A DNA stretch of 64,000 nucleotides from Alopecurus myosuroides (taxonomy: Eukaryota; Streptophyta; Magnoliopsida; Poales; Poaceae): positions 433,012,332 to 433,076,331 of the forward strand of contig CM054059.1 in the NCBI GenBank assembly GCA_028641055.1, in the 5' to 3' direction. Below the pieces are notes generated by a model. The model did no database searches. It was not told the DNA's origin and saw only the letters and a list, made by a program, of their open reading frames with translations. Below, piece by piece: positions 36,291 to 47,200 of the stretch (within the stretch, counting starts at the first letter, position 1; every line of letters starts with the position of its first letter). The position numbers and the translations under genes are program-made.

Positions 36291-36623
36291 CCGGAGAGAG
36301 CTAAGACTCCCAGGACGGGTATGACTCGGACTCTTTTGTAACCCGGAGGTCTCGTCCACTATATAAGGAGAGACCCTAGGACGTAGATAGACAAGTTCTA
36401 AGCCAACAACAAGGTAGCTCTAGACATCGAGAGACGGAATCTCCCTTTGTAATCGAGACCTTGTTCCCCGATAGTAAGAAGGCAGGAGTAGATTTTACCC
36501 TCAATAGAGGGGCCGAACCTAGGTAAACTCGCGTCTCTCGTTTCCACCTTAACCCTTTCGAAGTTTCGCTTATAAGAAATGGCCTCGCAATCTAGTTCTC
36601 GCATGAGGACACTTGCCGTGACA
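36291..36623 (+). repeat. Gypsy LTR fragment
   Basis: This fragment contains CTATATAAGGAGAGACCCTAGG, a promoter-like stretch typical of gypsy LTRs, and ends TTGCCGTGACA, similar to the end of the gypsy A LTR. Its start is cut by the Angela-like LTR. It abuts the promoter region of the zf-XS-like pseudogene. Confidence 0.6.
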
Positions 36624-37052
36624 ACACCACGACAAAACACGTGCCATATCGTTTTGTACGCGTACACATATAAAACGGTTTGCTCTTTTCTGCATGTACA
36701 CGTACGATAGAGTCTTTGATATTCGCTGACTTGGTGGGGTGAGCTTTGTGGTGAATTTGAGTCACTGATTGGTGGCCCCGCGACGTCCTGGGCCCCACTT
36801 GCCAGTGAATAAATGTCACATCATTTTATGTTGACAAAGTCAGCTGGCGTGTTCCCACCATGCATGCGCATACGTCAGCGCAACCAGTCGAAGAGGCACT
36901 CGGTATATAAAGCTCCGGTCGCATCAACTCTCTCCCGCATCCATTCTCCCCTCATTTCTAGCAAAAAACCCAACTCCGCGTCGGCCGCATCACCTCCGAG
37001 CGCTCCTTCTCTCCCCACTACCGAGCGCACAACCGCGAGGTGGTTCCGCAGA
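36624..37052 (+). promoter_or_regulatory. Promoter and leader of the zf-XS-like pseudogene
   Basis: A TATA box TATATAAA lies at 36904-36911, about 150 bp before the first ATG. A CACGTG core is at about 36640. A pyrimidine-rich leader (CTCTCTCCCGCATCC...) follows. The arrangement is like a normal plant gene promoter. Confidence 0.55.
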
Positions 37053-38757
37053 ATGGCAGGTTAAAAGCAAGAGAAGAACGTCGCCGTCCCTTCTGTTGTC
37101 GTCGCCGCCGGAGCCACCCAAGGCGGTTCCAGTTCGTCACCTTATCTGACGCAGTCGCAGATTATCGTCGTGGCCACTGACGTCGCCGCCGCAGGTTCGT
37201 CAGCCGGCCATGGTGCTTCGAGTGCACCGCCTGCTCCTGCCGCGGTGGAGGCGCGTGCAGATTTCCCTCTCCTGGCGGATCTGGGTGATCCCTACGGGGA
37301 TCCCCCAGTGTTCGATGAGGTCTTCGACGACGAGTACCACTAGGTATCTACCTCCAGCGAAGCTTAGTTTATTTTCAAAGATCCGGGGTTTGCGCATGCA
37401 AGTTCGGGCTTCTAGTATTTGTAGTTGCATGTGTACTTTGGGGGTTTTTGTATATACAAGTTTGGGCTTTTGGTGTTTGCAGTTGCATCTGTACTTAGGG
37501 GTTCAAGATTTTTTGTATTCAGGAATAAAAGGTTTGTAATTGCATCTGTATGTAGGGGTTCGAGGGTTTTTGTACAAGCAATTTCGGGATTGAGAGGTTT
37601 GTAGTTGCATCTTTACTTAGGGGTTCGCAGGTATTTTGTATTCGGGATTCAGAGGTTTGTAGTTGCATCTGTACTTAGGGGTTCGCACGTTTTTGTATTC
37701 GGGATTTAGAGATTTGTAGTTGCATCTGTACTTAGGGGTTCGCAAGTTTTTGTATTCAGGATTCAAAAGTTTGTAGTTGCATATGTTCTTATGGATTCTA
37801 GTTTTTTTGTGCATGTGAGCATGCATGTGAGTTAGGGATTCTAGGTTTTTTGGGAAGCATTTTCAAATTGTGTAGTTATTTTTGCCTCGCACACACTCTT
37901 GACACATTAAGAATTTGTTGCAAAATCACATATTGTACCCCCGTGCACAATAATCACTTGATCCATTTTATGCATTTAATTAAAGAACGATTCTGGTATG
38001 ATATTTGTGATCTGGTAAGGGATAATAAAATGTCCTGATTAGAATATTAATCTGTTGCTTGTTATCTTAGATCACCAATGAATTCCCGATTGTTATTATC
38101 TGTTTTTGTGCATTAGTTCACCAAATATATATAGTGGAAACTGTGATGTTGTATAAAATGCGACTCATTTTTTCTCTACATTGATGCCCTCTTTAGGGCA
38201 CATCTGCTAAATAAGTTAGTTGATGAAGTGTATGCAAATAAATGAAAAACTATTTCTGTATGTTTTTTGTGATCTGTTTAGATATATTACTTTTTTGCCA
38301 ATTAGATTGTGTTGCTAACTTTTGTTTTATTAAAAATTTGCAGGAAGAAGATCAGGATGTCGACTTGGGTGAGGACTATATAGATGCGAAGAGCAGAGAT
38401 GTCCTCAGGGCGCTGCTTACGGGCTCCATTCGGTAGCATCGTTACAGCAACTTTTTCTGCCCTTTATGTGGCGGAAACATAGCCAACAATCACCACAACT
38501 TGATCTGACATGCTGTCGGTGTGGGAAATGGCTCTGAGCATCGTGAGCCCCATGTTAGGGCCAAGCACGCTGCCTATAGCGTGTTCCTGAAGAAGCTGCT
38601 TGCGCAGGATAACCGCTTAGGTATCGCGCACCCTCCTCCTTGGCCAAACTCCAACTAGGCCAGGAGGGCCAGGAAGGCTTGGAAGCGGCAGTACGTGATG
38701 TTGCTGCTGCAAGTGCGCTCATTGTTGCATTTTGCATGTTGTGTTTGTGTTATCTCA
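37053..38757 (+). pseudogene. Two-exon zf-XS-like zinc finger pseudogene
   Basis: Exon 1 (37053-37343) has 97 codons of low-complexity Ala/Ser/Gly sequence ending DPPVFDEVFDDEYH. It is followed by a GTATCT donor. The intron (37344-38343) ends in TTTGCAG. Exon 2 starts in the same phase: EEDQDVDLGEDYIDAKSRDV, then LRALLTGSIR, a finger FFCPLCGGN (38452-), HAVGVGNG, and VRAKHAAYSVFLKKLL. CPxC plus HAxGVG plus AxHxAYxxFL resembles the zf-XS finger of SGS3/FDM-type plant proteins, which act in small-RNA pathways; that link is inference. Stops are TAA 37062, TAG 37341, TAG 38434, TGA 38506 and TAG 38656. All five are one C-to-T change from CAA, CAG or CGA, and otherwise the frame is open. The frame is lost near 38757, where fragment E begins. 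Confidence 0.6.
37421..37830 (+). repeat. 57 bp minisatellite in the pseudogene intron
   Basis: Seven tandem copies start with GTAGTTGCAT (37421, 37479, 37536, 37601, 37659, 37716, 37773) and contain CTGTACTTAGGGGTTCG and TTTTTGTATTCGGGATT. Spacing is 57-58 bp except for one 65 bp unit. Confidence 0.92.
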
Positions 38758-39349
38758 TGGATTATCCTCCATGGTGACTACTCACATTATTCACTCTTGC
38801 TATGAGGAATGGTAAATCTGAGTGACATACCTATTAGAGAGACGACGGAGTTAATCCTGTACCATAGTGGTAGAATATAATTATAACCCTATGTTAAATG
38901 CCGCAGAAACATATTATCTTCGGTGAGAACAAATCAAACCTTGGAGGTATTAAGCAATAGAAGATATTTCCCACCATCAGAGTTTCGTTAGAAATAGCCT
39001 GGTGTTTGCCTTCAAGGATGACAACAACAAGATGGAAGATTTCGAAGGACATCAAAATACCAAGTTGAGAGGGACCCAAAGACTTTTTGATTGACCCAAA
39101 GAGTGACACCTCAGTGTCAAAGGTAGTTCAACAAAACTATGTTTATATGTAACTCTACCACGAAGGAAAATTCTACTCAAGCCAATTTGGAATCAAGTTA
39201 CACTACAAGCTAATGGAAATAGACTACCCACAAAAGTTTCTTTTAGGGTGGTAGGCACCCCGATGTTTTGGAAACCCACTTACCCAAACCAAATATTTCT
39301 TTCTAGCCTTCCCAAATCTCGGGACGAGATTTCTTTAAGGGTGGAAGTC
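38757..39349 (+). mobile_element. Gypsy fragment E, internal 3' part (B family, plus strand)
   Basis: The sequence CATGGTGACTACTCACATTA onward is the reverse-orientation counterpart of B internal sequence near 28370 and F near 49560. It ends in the polypurine tract GGGACGAGATTTCTTTAAGG before the LTR at 39350. It is non-coding and truncated on the left at the zf-XS-like pseudogene. Confidence 0.8.
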
Positions 39350-40418
39350 TGTAACATCCCTGATTTTTGCAAAGTGCAAAAATCACTAAATTGAAACTTT
39401 TGTTTTCTTGATTGAAGCAAGGCACTAAAAACCAATAAAACTCGAACACAAAAGGGAATAACATTGTTAGTTCAATGTTATTGAAATTAAAAATCCAATA
39501 TGCCTCTAATTACATAAACCATAAAGCTTATTAAAAATAATGATTTTCTCTTAACAAACCCTATTTCATAAAAAGATTTTCATTTCAACTACTACTAGAA
39601 ATCTTTTATGGCATTTTAAAGCTTGGAAATTATTACCCTTGATAATATTCTGGTCCTAAAAATAGTTTTATGAGCCAAAAAGTAATTATGTTGCTTCAAA
39701 ATGATTATTAGTGTCTAAAAGCAGCAAAATGTTTTTTCAAATTTATTTTGGGCTTAAAAATAATTTATTATTTACCAAACTCAATACTGTGACTTGTGGA
39801 ATTTTTTTTAGAATTTTATTAAGTCACTTTCTATTTTAAAAATGACATAAAGGATACTATTAATCCCTAGCCAAGTTTTCTATGTTTTTAATTTTATTTG
39901 AAGGCAATAATAATGCCAAAAGACTACTTTTGACAAACTTTTCAAAATATTTTTTTTATGAATTTTAATTGTAAAGTTTGAATAGGTTTTGAAATTATTT
40001 GGAAGCCATTCAAATAAAAACAGAAAAGGAAATTAGCAACTTAATAAAATTCCTAACCATCCCATTCTTACCTGCCGCTCAGCGCAGTGCGCAGAGGCCC
40101 AGTACCAGCCCGCACCTCTTCCCTCTCTCCCTATGCGACTTACAGATGGGTCCCAGGTGACGTCATTGATGACCCTGTCTTCTTCCTTCTCGATAAACAA
40201 CAGAGACGACCGTTTCGGACGATTTAACGTGCCTTGATTACCAGCGTTTAAATCCACTAATTCCTCCCCCAGGCCCCACTCTTTATAGCCCCGCTCCTCC
40301 TCTTCCATTCCCCTATATCCTTTTCTGCCAATCTTGCCCCAGGCCGTTCGATTTCCTCGGTGGAGAAGCTCCTGTCCGCTGCCGCAATTTGCAATTCTAT
40401 TGGAATTCTGAGGTGGTG
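39350..40418 (+). repeat. Gypsy fragment E, 3' LTR start (truncated)
   Basis: It begins TGTAACATCCCTGATTTTTG like the B and F LTRs read on their sense strand, and includes the AT-rich part and a GC-richer block from about 40060. It stops after 1069 bp where a Sabrina-like LTR begins. Confidence 0.8.
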
Positions 40419-41984
40419 TGATACGTCTCAAACGTATCCATAATTTTTGATGTTCCATGTTGTTTTCATGCTTTATGCTACATGTTTCCTATACACTTTA
40501 TGTCATTTTTATGGATTTTCTAGGACTAACCTATTGACAAGATGCCACAGAGCCAGTTCATATTTTCTGGTGTTTTTGGTTTCAAGAAAGTTGTTCTAGA
40601 AATACACGGAATTGGAGGAAACAAAACCCAGAAGTCTTAGAAAGTCGTCACGTACACGGAGTCCGGAGGAGACCCAGAGGGGTGCCTCAGGGGCCCCACA
40701 TATGAGGCGGTGCCCCCTTGCCGCGCCCAGGGTTGGTGCGGGACCCCTGGATGCCCACCGACATTGCCCTCTCTCCTATTTATACCTATCGGAGGGTTAA
40801 CCCTAAATATATGAGGCTTTTCCACCAAAAAACATCCGCAGCTGCCGTCATCGTCAACCCTAGTTTGGAGGGTTCTAGTGCTCTCCCCGGCACCCTGTCG
40901 TTCGGGGGAATCATCACCGGAGGGCTCTTCATCACCATGCCTGCCTCCAAAGTGATGTGTGAGTAATTCATCCCTGGACTACCGGTCCATAGCAGAAGCT
41001 AGATGGTTGTTCTCTCCTCTTTATGCCTCATGTTCAGATCTTGTGAGCTGCCTAACAAGATCAAGATCATCTTATTCTAATGCTACATGTTGTGTTTGTT
41101 GTGATCTGATGTATATTGAATGCCATGTACAATGATTATCAATCTATCATGTTCTTTTCATGTGTATGTTATTTATAATCTTGCATGCTCTCCGTTACTA
41201 GTAGATTCTCTGGCGAAGTTGATGCTTGTAACTCCAAGAGGGAGTATTTACGATCGATAGTGGGTTCATGCCTCCCTTTCACTCACGCTCGAGTGACATA
41301 AACTTAACTGCTGGGGGTGTTCTATTTCCATTAGTGAGAAAACAACAATGCTTTGCCTAAGGATGGCTTAATACAATTATCTGTTGCTTGCAACTTAATA
41401 CCCAAGGTTTGCTCGGATGACACTCCGAGGGTAGATTATTTGTCATAGATGCAGTTGGATAACGTTCTATGTATCTTGTTGTAATGCCCGCATGAATCAC
41501 ATAGTAATCATCATGTCATGCATATGCACTACGGTGCAGCCTTTATATCTGTCAATTCCCCAACTGTAATTTGTTTACCCAGCATGTTATTTATCTGCTT
41601 TGGAGAGACACCTATAGTGAACTGTGGACCCCGGTCCATTTCTTTACACTTATATACAACCACTGCAACCAGTATTTTCCTACTGCAATTATTATTATCT
41701 TTCATCTACTGCCCGTACGTCTAATACTTTGTTTCAGCAAAACGGGTGAGATTGACAACCTCACTACTTTGTTGGGGAAAAGTAATTTGATTGTGTTGTG
41801 TAGATTCCACGTTGTTGCTGAACCGGTAGTGCGCCCTGCAAACATCAGCTGCATCAATCTTCAGAAGTGATTTCTTTTTCCTACTGGTCGATTCAACCTG
41901 GTTTCTTTATGAGGGAACCTTCCGACGGTTCTCTTCATACATTCCTCTTGGGGTCTCCCAACAAACATGTGTCACACTCCATCA
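40419..41984 (+). repeat. Sabrina-like 5' LTR
   Basis: The LTR begins TGATACGTCTC and ends CTCCATCA. TATTTATACC at about 40778 may be the TATA element. It is related to the truncated LTR at 56625-57232. Confidence 0.8.
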
Positions 41985-41994
41985 AGCTCTTTTC

Positions 41995-42012
41995 TGGCGC
42001 CGCTGCCGGGGA
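41995..42012 (+). promoter_or_regulatory. Primer binding site (Asp tRNA type)
   Basis: TGGCGCCGCTGCCGGGGA, ten bases after the LTR, matches the aspartate-tRNA primer site used by Sabrina-like and several other grass gypsy elements. Confidence 0.85.
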
Positions 42013-42166
42013 GGAAGAGGATTTGTGCAATGGGAGTCCCTCACTTGTTTTTTGTTTTTCTTAGTTTAACTTATTTTGTCTTGTTTTCTTCTCTTTATCA
42101 AAAAACACAAAAAAAATTAGTTCTTATTTTAGTTGTTATTTTTATCCTATTTTTAATCTGGTTAAA

Positions 42167-42889
42167 ATGAGTTTTCCTGAAGTTGAGGTTCGTTCTTTTA
42201 AGCAACAAGAAGGATAAATTTTGAAAGATGCTTGGTATAGAATAATTGATGCTCATCATAGATGTACTAAGAAATATTCTACCTTGATCCTTCTTAAGAT
42301 TTTTTATGTTGGTATTACTAGCTGGTATAGGTATGTTCTAGACACTCTTACAGGTGATAATTTTCTGCAAATTCCTTCTTTGGAAGCTTGTAATTTAATT
42401 GAAAGTTTAGTTGTAACACCACCTACTAAAGTTGTTAAAGCTGAGATCACTTAATATGATGTTATAAAAAGCAAAAATCTATGGAGAAAAATTTACCAAA
42501 TTTCCTTGACATTGCGAGCAAAGTTAATGAATCAATAGTAAGTATCAAGAAGAGAATCACTGTTTTAGAGGCTAGCAATATCCATGATAATCAAAACATT
42601 AGGATTGGGAAACTAGAGGAGGCTATCGAAACTTTTATGTTCAACTTTTTCTTCTCTTAATTTTAAGAGGGAGAAAACTTTTATGGGAAAAGAGCAAAAA
42701 TTTATGTGTGTACCCAAGGTGCCTAAACCAAAACCCCCTAATGTGCATAAAATTGATAAAACTTTTAGTGAAACTAAAAGTGTTTTGCATGATGAATCGT
42801 CTTCGGGGGTACCTAAAGTACCAGTTGCTACAAGTGGTGTTTTGGAGGAAATTATTTATTTGTATGCTTCTTCACTTGAAAATACTTGA
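42167..42889 (+). pseudogene. Sabrina-like gag pseudogene
   Basis: The ATG at 42167 opens MSFPEVEVRSFKQQEG and meets TAA at 42215. The frame continues with KDAWYRIIDAHHRCTKKYST, a block ending KAEIT, and TAA 42452. A shifted frame (from 42481, NLPNFLDIASKVNESI) continues the coding signal, and the first frame returns at 42683 (GKEQKFMCVPKVPKPKP to ATSGVLEEI). The sequence at 42900-42950 resembles the segment that follows gag in this family. Gag would form the particle that packages element RNA. No protease or RT follows before the truncation. Confidence 0.7.
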
Positions 42890-43299
42890 TTCTAGTTTTC
42901 TGGGCCTAGCTAAAAGGCGTTAAGGAAAATGACTTCTTGGAGATCACCCATGGTTTTACTTCTTCTTTGTTTTTCTATGTTTTTTTAGTCAAGGTGTTGT
43001 TTACTTGTGTAGCAACTCCTTTGTATCTTTATTTTCTCACATTTGTTGTGCCAAGTAAAGTTTCCAATGAAAGTGGAGGTTAGCTTTGGATTTCTACGCA
43101 GGAAACAGATTTCTGTTGTCCACCGTTAAATTCGTGTAAATTCACAGAAAGATCAAAATGACCTGCAAATTTTGTGCTTCTTCCTTAGCTAATTCTAAAA
43201 CTTTTTCTAGCTTTGCGTTTTTCGATTTGAGCAATGTAAGTGCCCCCAAAAAAATTCATTTTTACGGGTTGTTCTAGTTTTGAGATATTGTGTCTTTTT

Positions 43300-44253
43300 A
43301 CTTGCATTCTCTCTTTTACTATGTAGGGTTGTAGACCAACATAAGTCTGTTGAACTACCTTTGACTCTGAGGGGTCACTCTTTGGGTCAATGAAAAGACC
43401 AAGTTGACAGGATTTCACAACATCATCTCATTTTATTAAAATGGGAACACATTTATCAAACATTCATTGTAGTTCATTACACTGAAGAAACTCCTAATGA
43501 ACAATTTTTGCTAAAATAGAACTTTGCATCAGCCTCATTTTCGGAATGATACTTCTCGATGCTCATCATGTCTTCTTGAAGTATTGACCTCCTCATAACT
43601 TCATGATTCTCAGACTATTCTAACTTTGGGTTTTGGTGGCATGTTCCTTCTTTTTGGGCAATTGCTTGAATAATGTCCCATGTTTTTGCACTTATAACAT
43701 TGTATATGGCCGAGGTCCTTATTTTCAAGGCAATCATCCGTGAAGTGTCCGGTCTCTCTACATCGATGGCAAAATACCATAGACATTTCCTTTTACCCTT
43801 TCATTGGAATGTTCTTAGCCTTCATATCATCATAATATTGTATAGTATGCTCCACTACATTAGTGACAGTCTAGCGTGCTTGTTGGGACAATTTCTAGAT
43901 AAATGTCTATCTTCTTCATAACAACACTTGGTGGTGTGTTTGGCTAAATATGGATGTGGTTTAGTATTGGCTCCAGTATCCATCTTGACATGGCCCATAT
44001 GAATAATATCCAACTTGCGTTTTCCCTTCACTTCTGGTTTTCCTAAGTTATCTTGGATTGCACTAAGAATTCCCACTCTGGCTTGTTGTCAAACTTGTTG
44101 TACCATGGGGTAAAGTGGACATTGTGTTGGAACATGTGTTGTTTCTTCACATAGAAAGAAAGTAACTTGAGTGAAGTATCCTTCAGTTGAGTTGCTTGCA
44201 TCACCATGGGGCCACTCATCAGGACAATCTTTGGAATATTGTCCTATCTCTCC
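43300..44253 (-). mobile_element. Gypsy fragment D, gag 3' part (B family, minus strand)
   Basis: On the minus strand this carries CCHC zinc knuckles of a gag protein: CHRCRETGHFTDDC (43730-43771) and CYKCKNMGHYSSNC (43658-43699), plus a degenerate third around 43915 and the remainder of a first one at the right edge. It joins 55522 across the F insertion. Left of 43600 it becomes non-coding sequence shared with B and F. Unlike B and F, fragment D keeps gag, so it represents the coding-capable ancestor type of the family. Confidence 0.75.
44249..44253. repeat. Target site duplication of gypsy F, TCTCC
   Basis: TCTCC occurs at 44249-44253 and 55517-55521, exactly flanking the outer LTR ends of element F. 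Removing F and one copy restores an open stretch of the D gag frame. Confidence 0.92.
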
Positions 44254-47200
44254 TGTAGCGTTCCCACATTTAAATAATATAAGGACACCTGTGTTATTGT
44301 GCTAGTCCCTAGATCAATTGCTAGCACCACAGTACAAAATGAAATATCATGCAAATGCATCAAATTCTATTATATCGCATGATCCAGTCTTTACAAAATA
44401 GTATTACAACTTGCATAGTCTTAGAAGACTAGTAGTAAACAAAGATATACAACGGAAGACATAGTACAACATTGAGCCCATATTCTTCATGTGCCACATG
44501 CAAAACATGTTGGCGATAGTCTCGATATCCTAAACGAAATCCTCACTTGTCTTTAGAAACATCTCCAATATGGAATATGCAGCCACAAGGGAGTCAATAC
44601 AATATAATGTATTGGCAAGTAACACTATGGTGGATAAAAATGGAAATACTAATACTACATGCTTATTTGGCTGAGTGGAGTTTAGGCTAAGTTTGCATAA
44701 AGCCAGTTTTGTCCTATCTCTTTTGTAAAACAAACTTTTCTTTTCAAAGGGGTGTCAGCATTGGATTAACATCCAAGCACCACAATACTCTTCACTTGGT
44801 CAAAATTTTACTTACTGAAATTGGTGATGAGATTCTTCCGTCAACCCTTGTACAGCTGCTCATAATTGTCCATAACCGGGGACACGGCTAAGATCTTAAT
44901 TTGTTGACTCTGTAGAGGTTGTGCACTTTCACCCTTTCTCTTCAATTATCCAAAACATCCTATACACCCGGAGTGCATCATGGAAAGGAGAGAATTGAGA
45001 CGAGATCTTTCAGAAGAAGGAATTCAACCCACCGGCAAGACCCGTTCCACCTATAATTATGCTACATCTACTTGTCAAGCCTGGGCTGAACCCTCACAAC
45101 TTAATTGATCAAGACAGAGCCCATATTGTCAAAAGGTTGCATGGGAGGCTACTAAACTTAGAGGGACATAGTAATCTCTTTGTTCCTGGGTGGCCATCCG
45201 CAAGTGACAACGTCAAGTGGAATAACCCTTAGACAAGGGCCCTGAGGAAACACTCAACATAATCCAGTCTTACCACTTCCACCGAGGTGGTTCATTTATT
45301 AGTTATACTTAGAATTTTTCCTCAACATATAGTAAAACAATTTGTAATATTGCATAGCATCTACTAAGTTCTAAGGCTATCAAAATAACAAGGGTAAAAG
45401 ACATGGTTACACACTACTAGGATAATAGCATAGCATAATATAACTTAGTAAAATTTCCTATCATGCATACTACTCAAAATCAACTAATGCATATAGAAAA
45501 TAATGGGTAGTTGATGGTGTGTTACTTGCCTTGTTGAAGTTGGTGAAGAAGTCACACTCTTCACAAAAGATCGTTGCTCTCCATACAATCTATTCATTGA
45601 AAACACAATAACAAAAATAAACAAGCATCCTAGCAATCAAACACATAAGTGAGGAAAACAAACATAGCAAATAATCATAACAAAGGGGTTGTACCAAGTT
45701 GGCTAGGGCAAGGTCAAGATTTGAGTTCAATACTTGTTAAGCAAATTCCAAGGTTTTACTTGGGATGGACTAGGTTGAGTTTGATGTGATCTAACTTTAT
45801 TATAAACATACTTGTCGAGGAAGTTCCAAGAGTTCACCAAGGTGATCTCACTATTTCAACTAAAGTAACACATAACAATGTGTAATACTTAGTCATCTTC
45901 ATCGGGACATTTGAGTGATCTAAGTTAGTCCTTCCATTTTGGTTTAGGATAGGTCTAGGTTCAACTAACTTCATAACAAGGAGATAACAAGTTAAAGTCT
46001 TGGTCTTTTCCATTTGGGTCAAGGGTTGGACAAAAACAACTTGTTATTCTTCAACTTGTGTGGATTGTTCCAATTCTTCAGATGCTTATCTTCTTGGAGT
46101 TCATCTTCATGCTTCTATTGTAGTTTCCTCCTTGGATGGATTCTTCTCTTGGTCTTGATAGATTTCTTCATGGATTTCACTTCACTAATTTCGTTTGGGT
46201 ATGGGATGGGCACAAAATACCAGTAAGTCAAGAGAAAGAAAATAGGAAGAAAGATAGAAAGAGAGAGGGAGATGTTTTCTTCTGGATTTCTTCACACTTG
46301 CATTTCCTTGAGTTGCTTCTATTTGTGGAGTCTTTTCTTCAAAATTTCTTGATTTATCCTCCTTGTATCTCTTCATGGTGCCACCAAGTTGAAAGGATAA
46401 GAATAGAAAAGGTGAGGAAAAAGACTTAGAGAGAAATGGGGTTAGTCTTCTAGAAGTTTCTCTGGTTTTCTTCTAAATTTTTCCACTTCCTGGAGATGCT
46501 TCTGAAGTTTGTTTTATTTTCTAAGTCCTTCATTGGTCTTCTATCTTCATGTTGAAAACTTTCTAGATGGTTAAGTCCTCCATTGCACTTCATGGTTCTC
46601 ACTAATCCCAACTTGGTGAAATCTTGAAGCAAGCATGGGGAGACAAGAAGTTGATGGAAACATCTGTACTAGTGTTTTTAGGTTCATTTGTTGGCTAAGT
46701 ATAAGTTGAAACTTCACTAAGGACTTAGCCTTGGTTTCATATAGCCATACACACATAGAACCACTTAAGCAAAATATTTCCTAAGTCATTTTTAATATGG
46801 TGTGAAACATGTGTGTGATAACTTGGCCTAAAATACATGTGTATGGCTTATATGTGTCCAAAATTCTATGGCACTGGTTTCTATGGATTAAGGTTTCCAT
46901 ATAGAGCAACAATGCTTAAGAAAACATATTAAAATTATTTATAGAATTTAAACTAAGTCAAATTTGCTCAAATTTCCATATAATTCTAAATCCATTCTAA
47001 ACTTCTTCAAATAATATTTTTGTCTTATGGATCTGTTAGTAAACATTGTAAGGAACCCAAAAAAAAATTAGTTTGCGAAAAATGGATTTGCAGAATTTGA
47101 ATTATGTCAAATTTCATCAAACAAGCATATTTGAAAATGATCATATTTTAAATTTTCAAATTTTAATTTGGTTAACGCCAAAAGATTTTACATGTTCTGG

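Larger units (their letters stand above)
40419..43300 (+). mobile_element. Sabrina-like gypsy element, 5' part
   Basis: A 1566 bp LTR (40419-41984), an Asp-tRNA type primer site and a broken gag follow each other on the plus strand. The order and sequence (TGATACGTCTCAAACGTATCC start, gag segments KDAWYRI and VPVATSGVLEEI) recall the Sabrina family of Triticeae from memory. It is truncated at about 43230-43300, where B-family internal sequence (fragment D) starts; the exact junction is uncertain. Confidence 0.75.

Noticed and set aside
37617..37826. Minus-strand ORF coding for a 19-residue repeat protein
   Set aside because: It is an artefact of the 57 bp minisatellite, whose period is a multiple of three.
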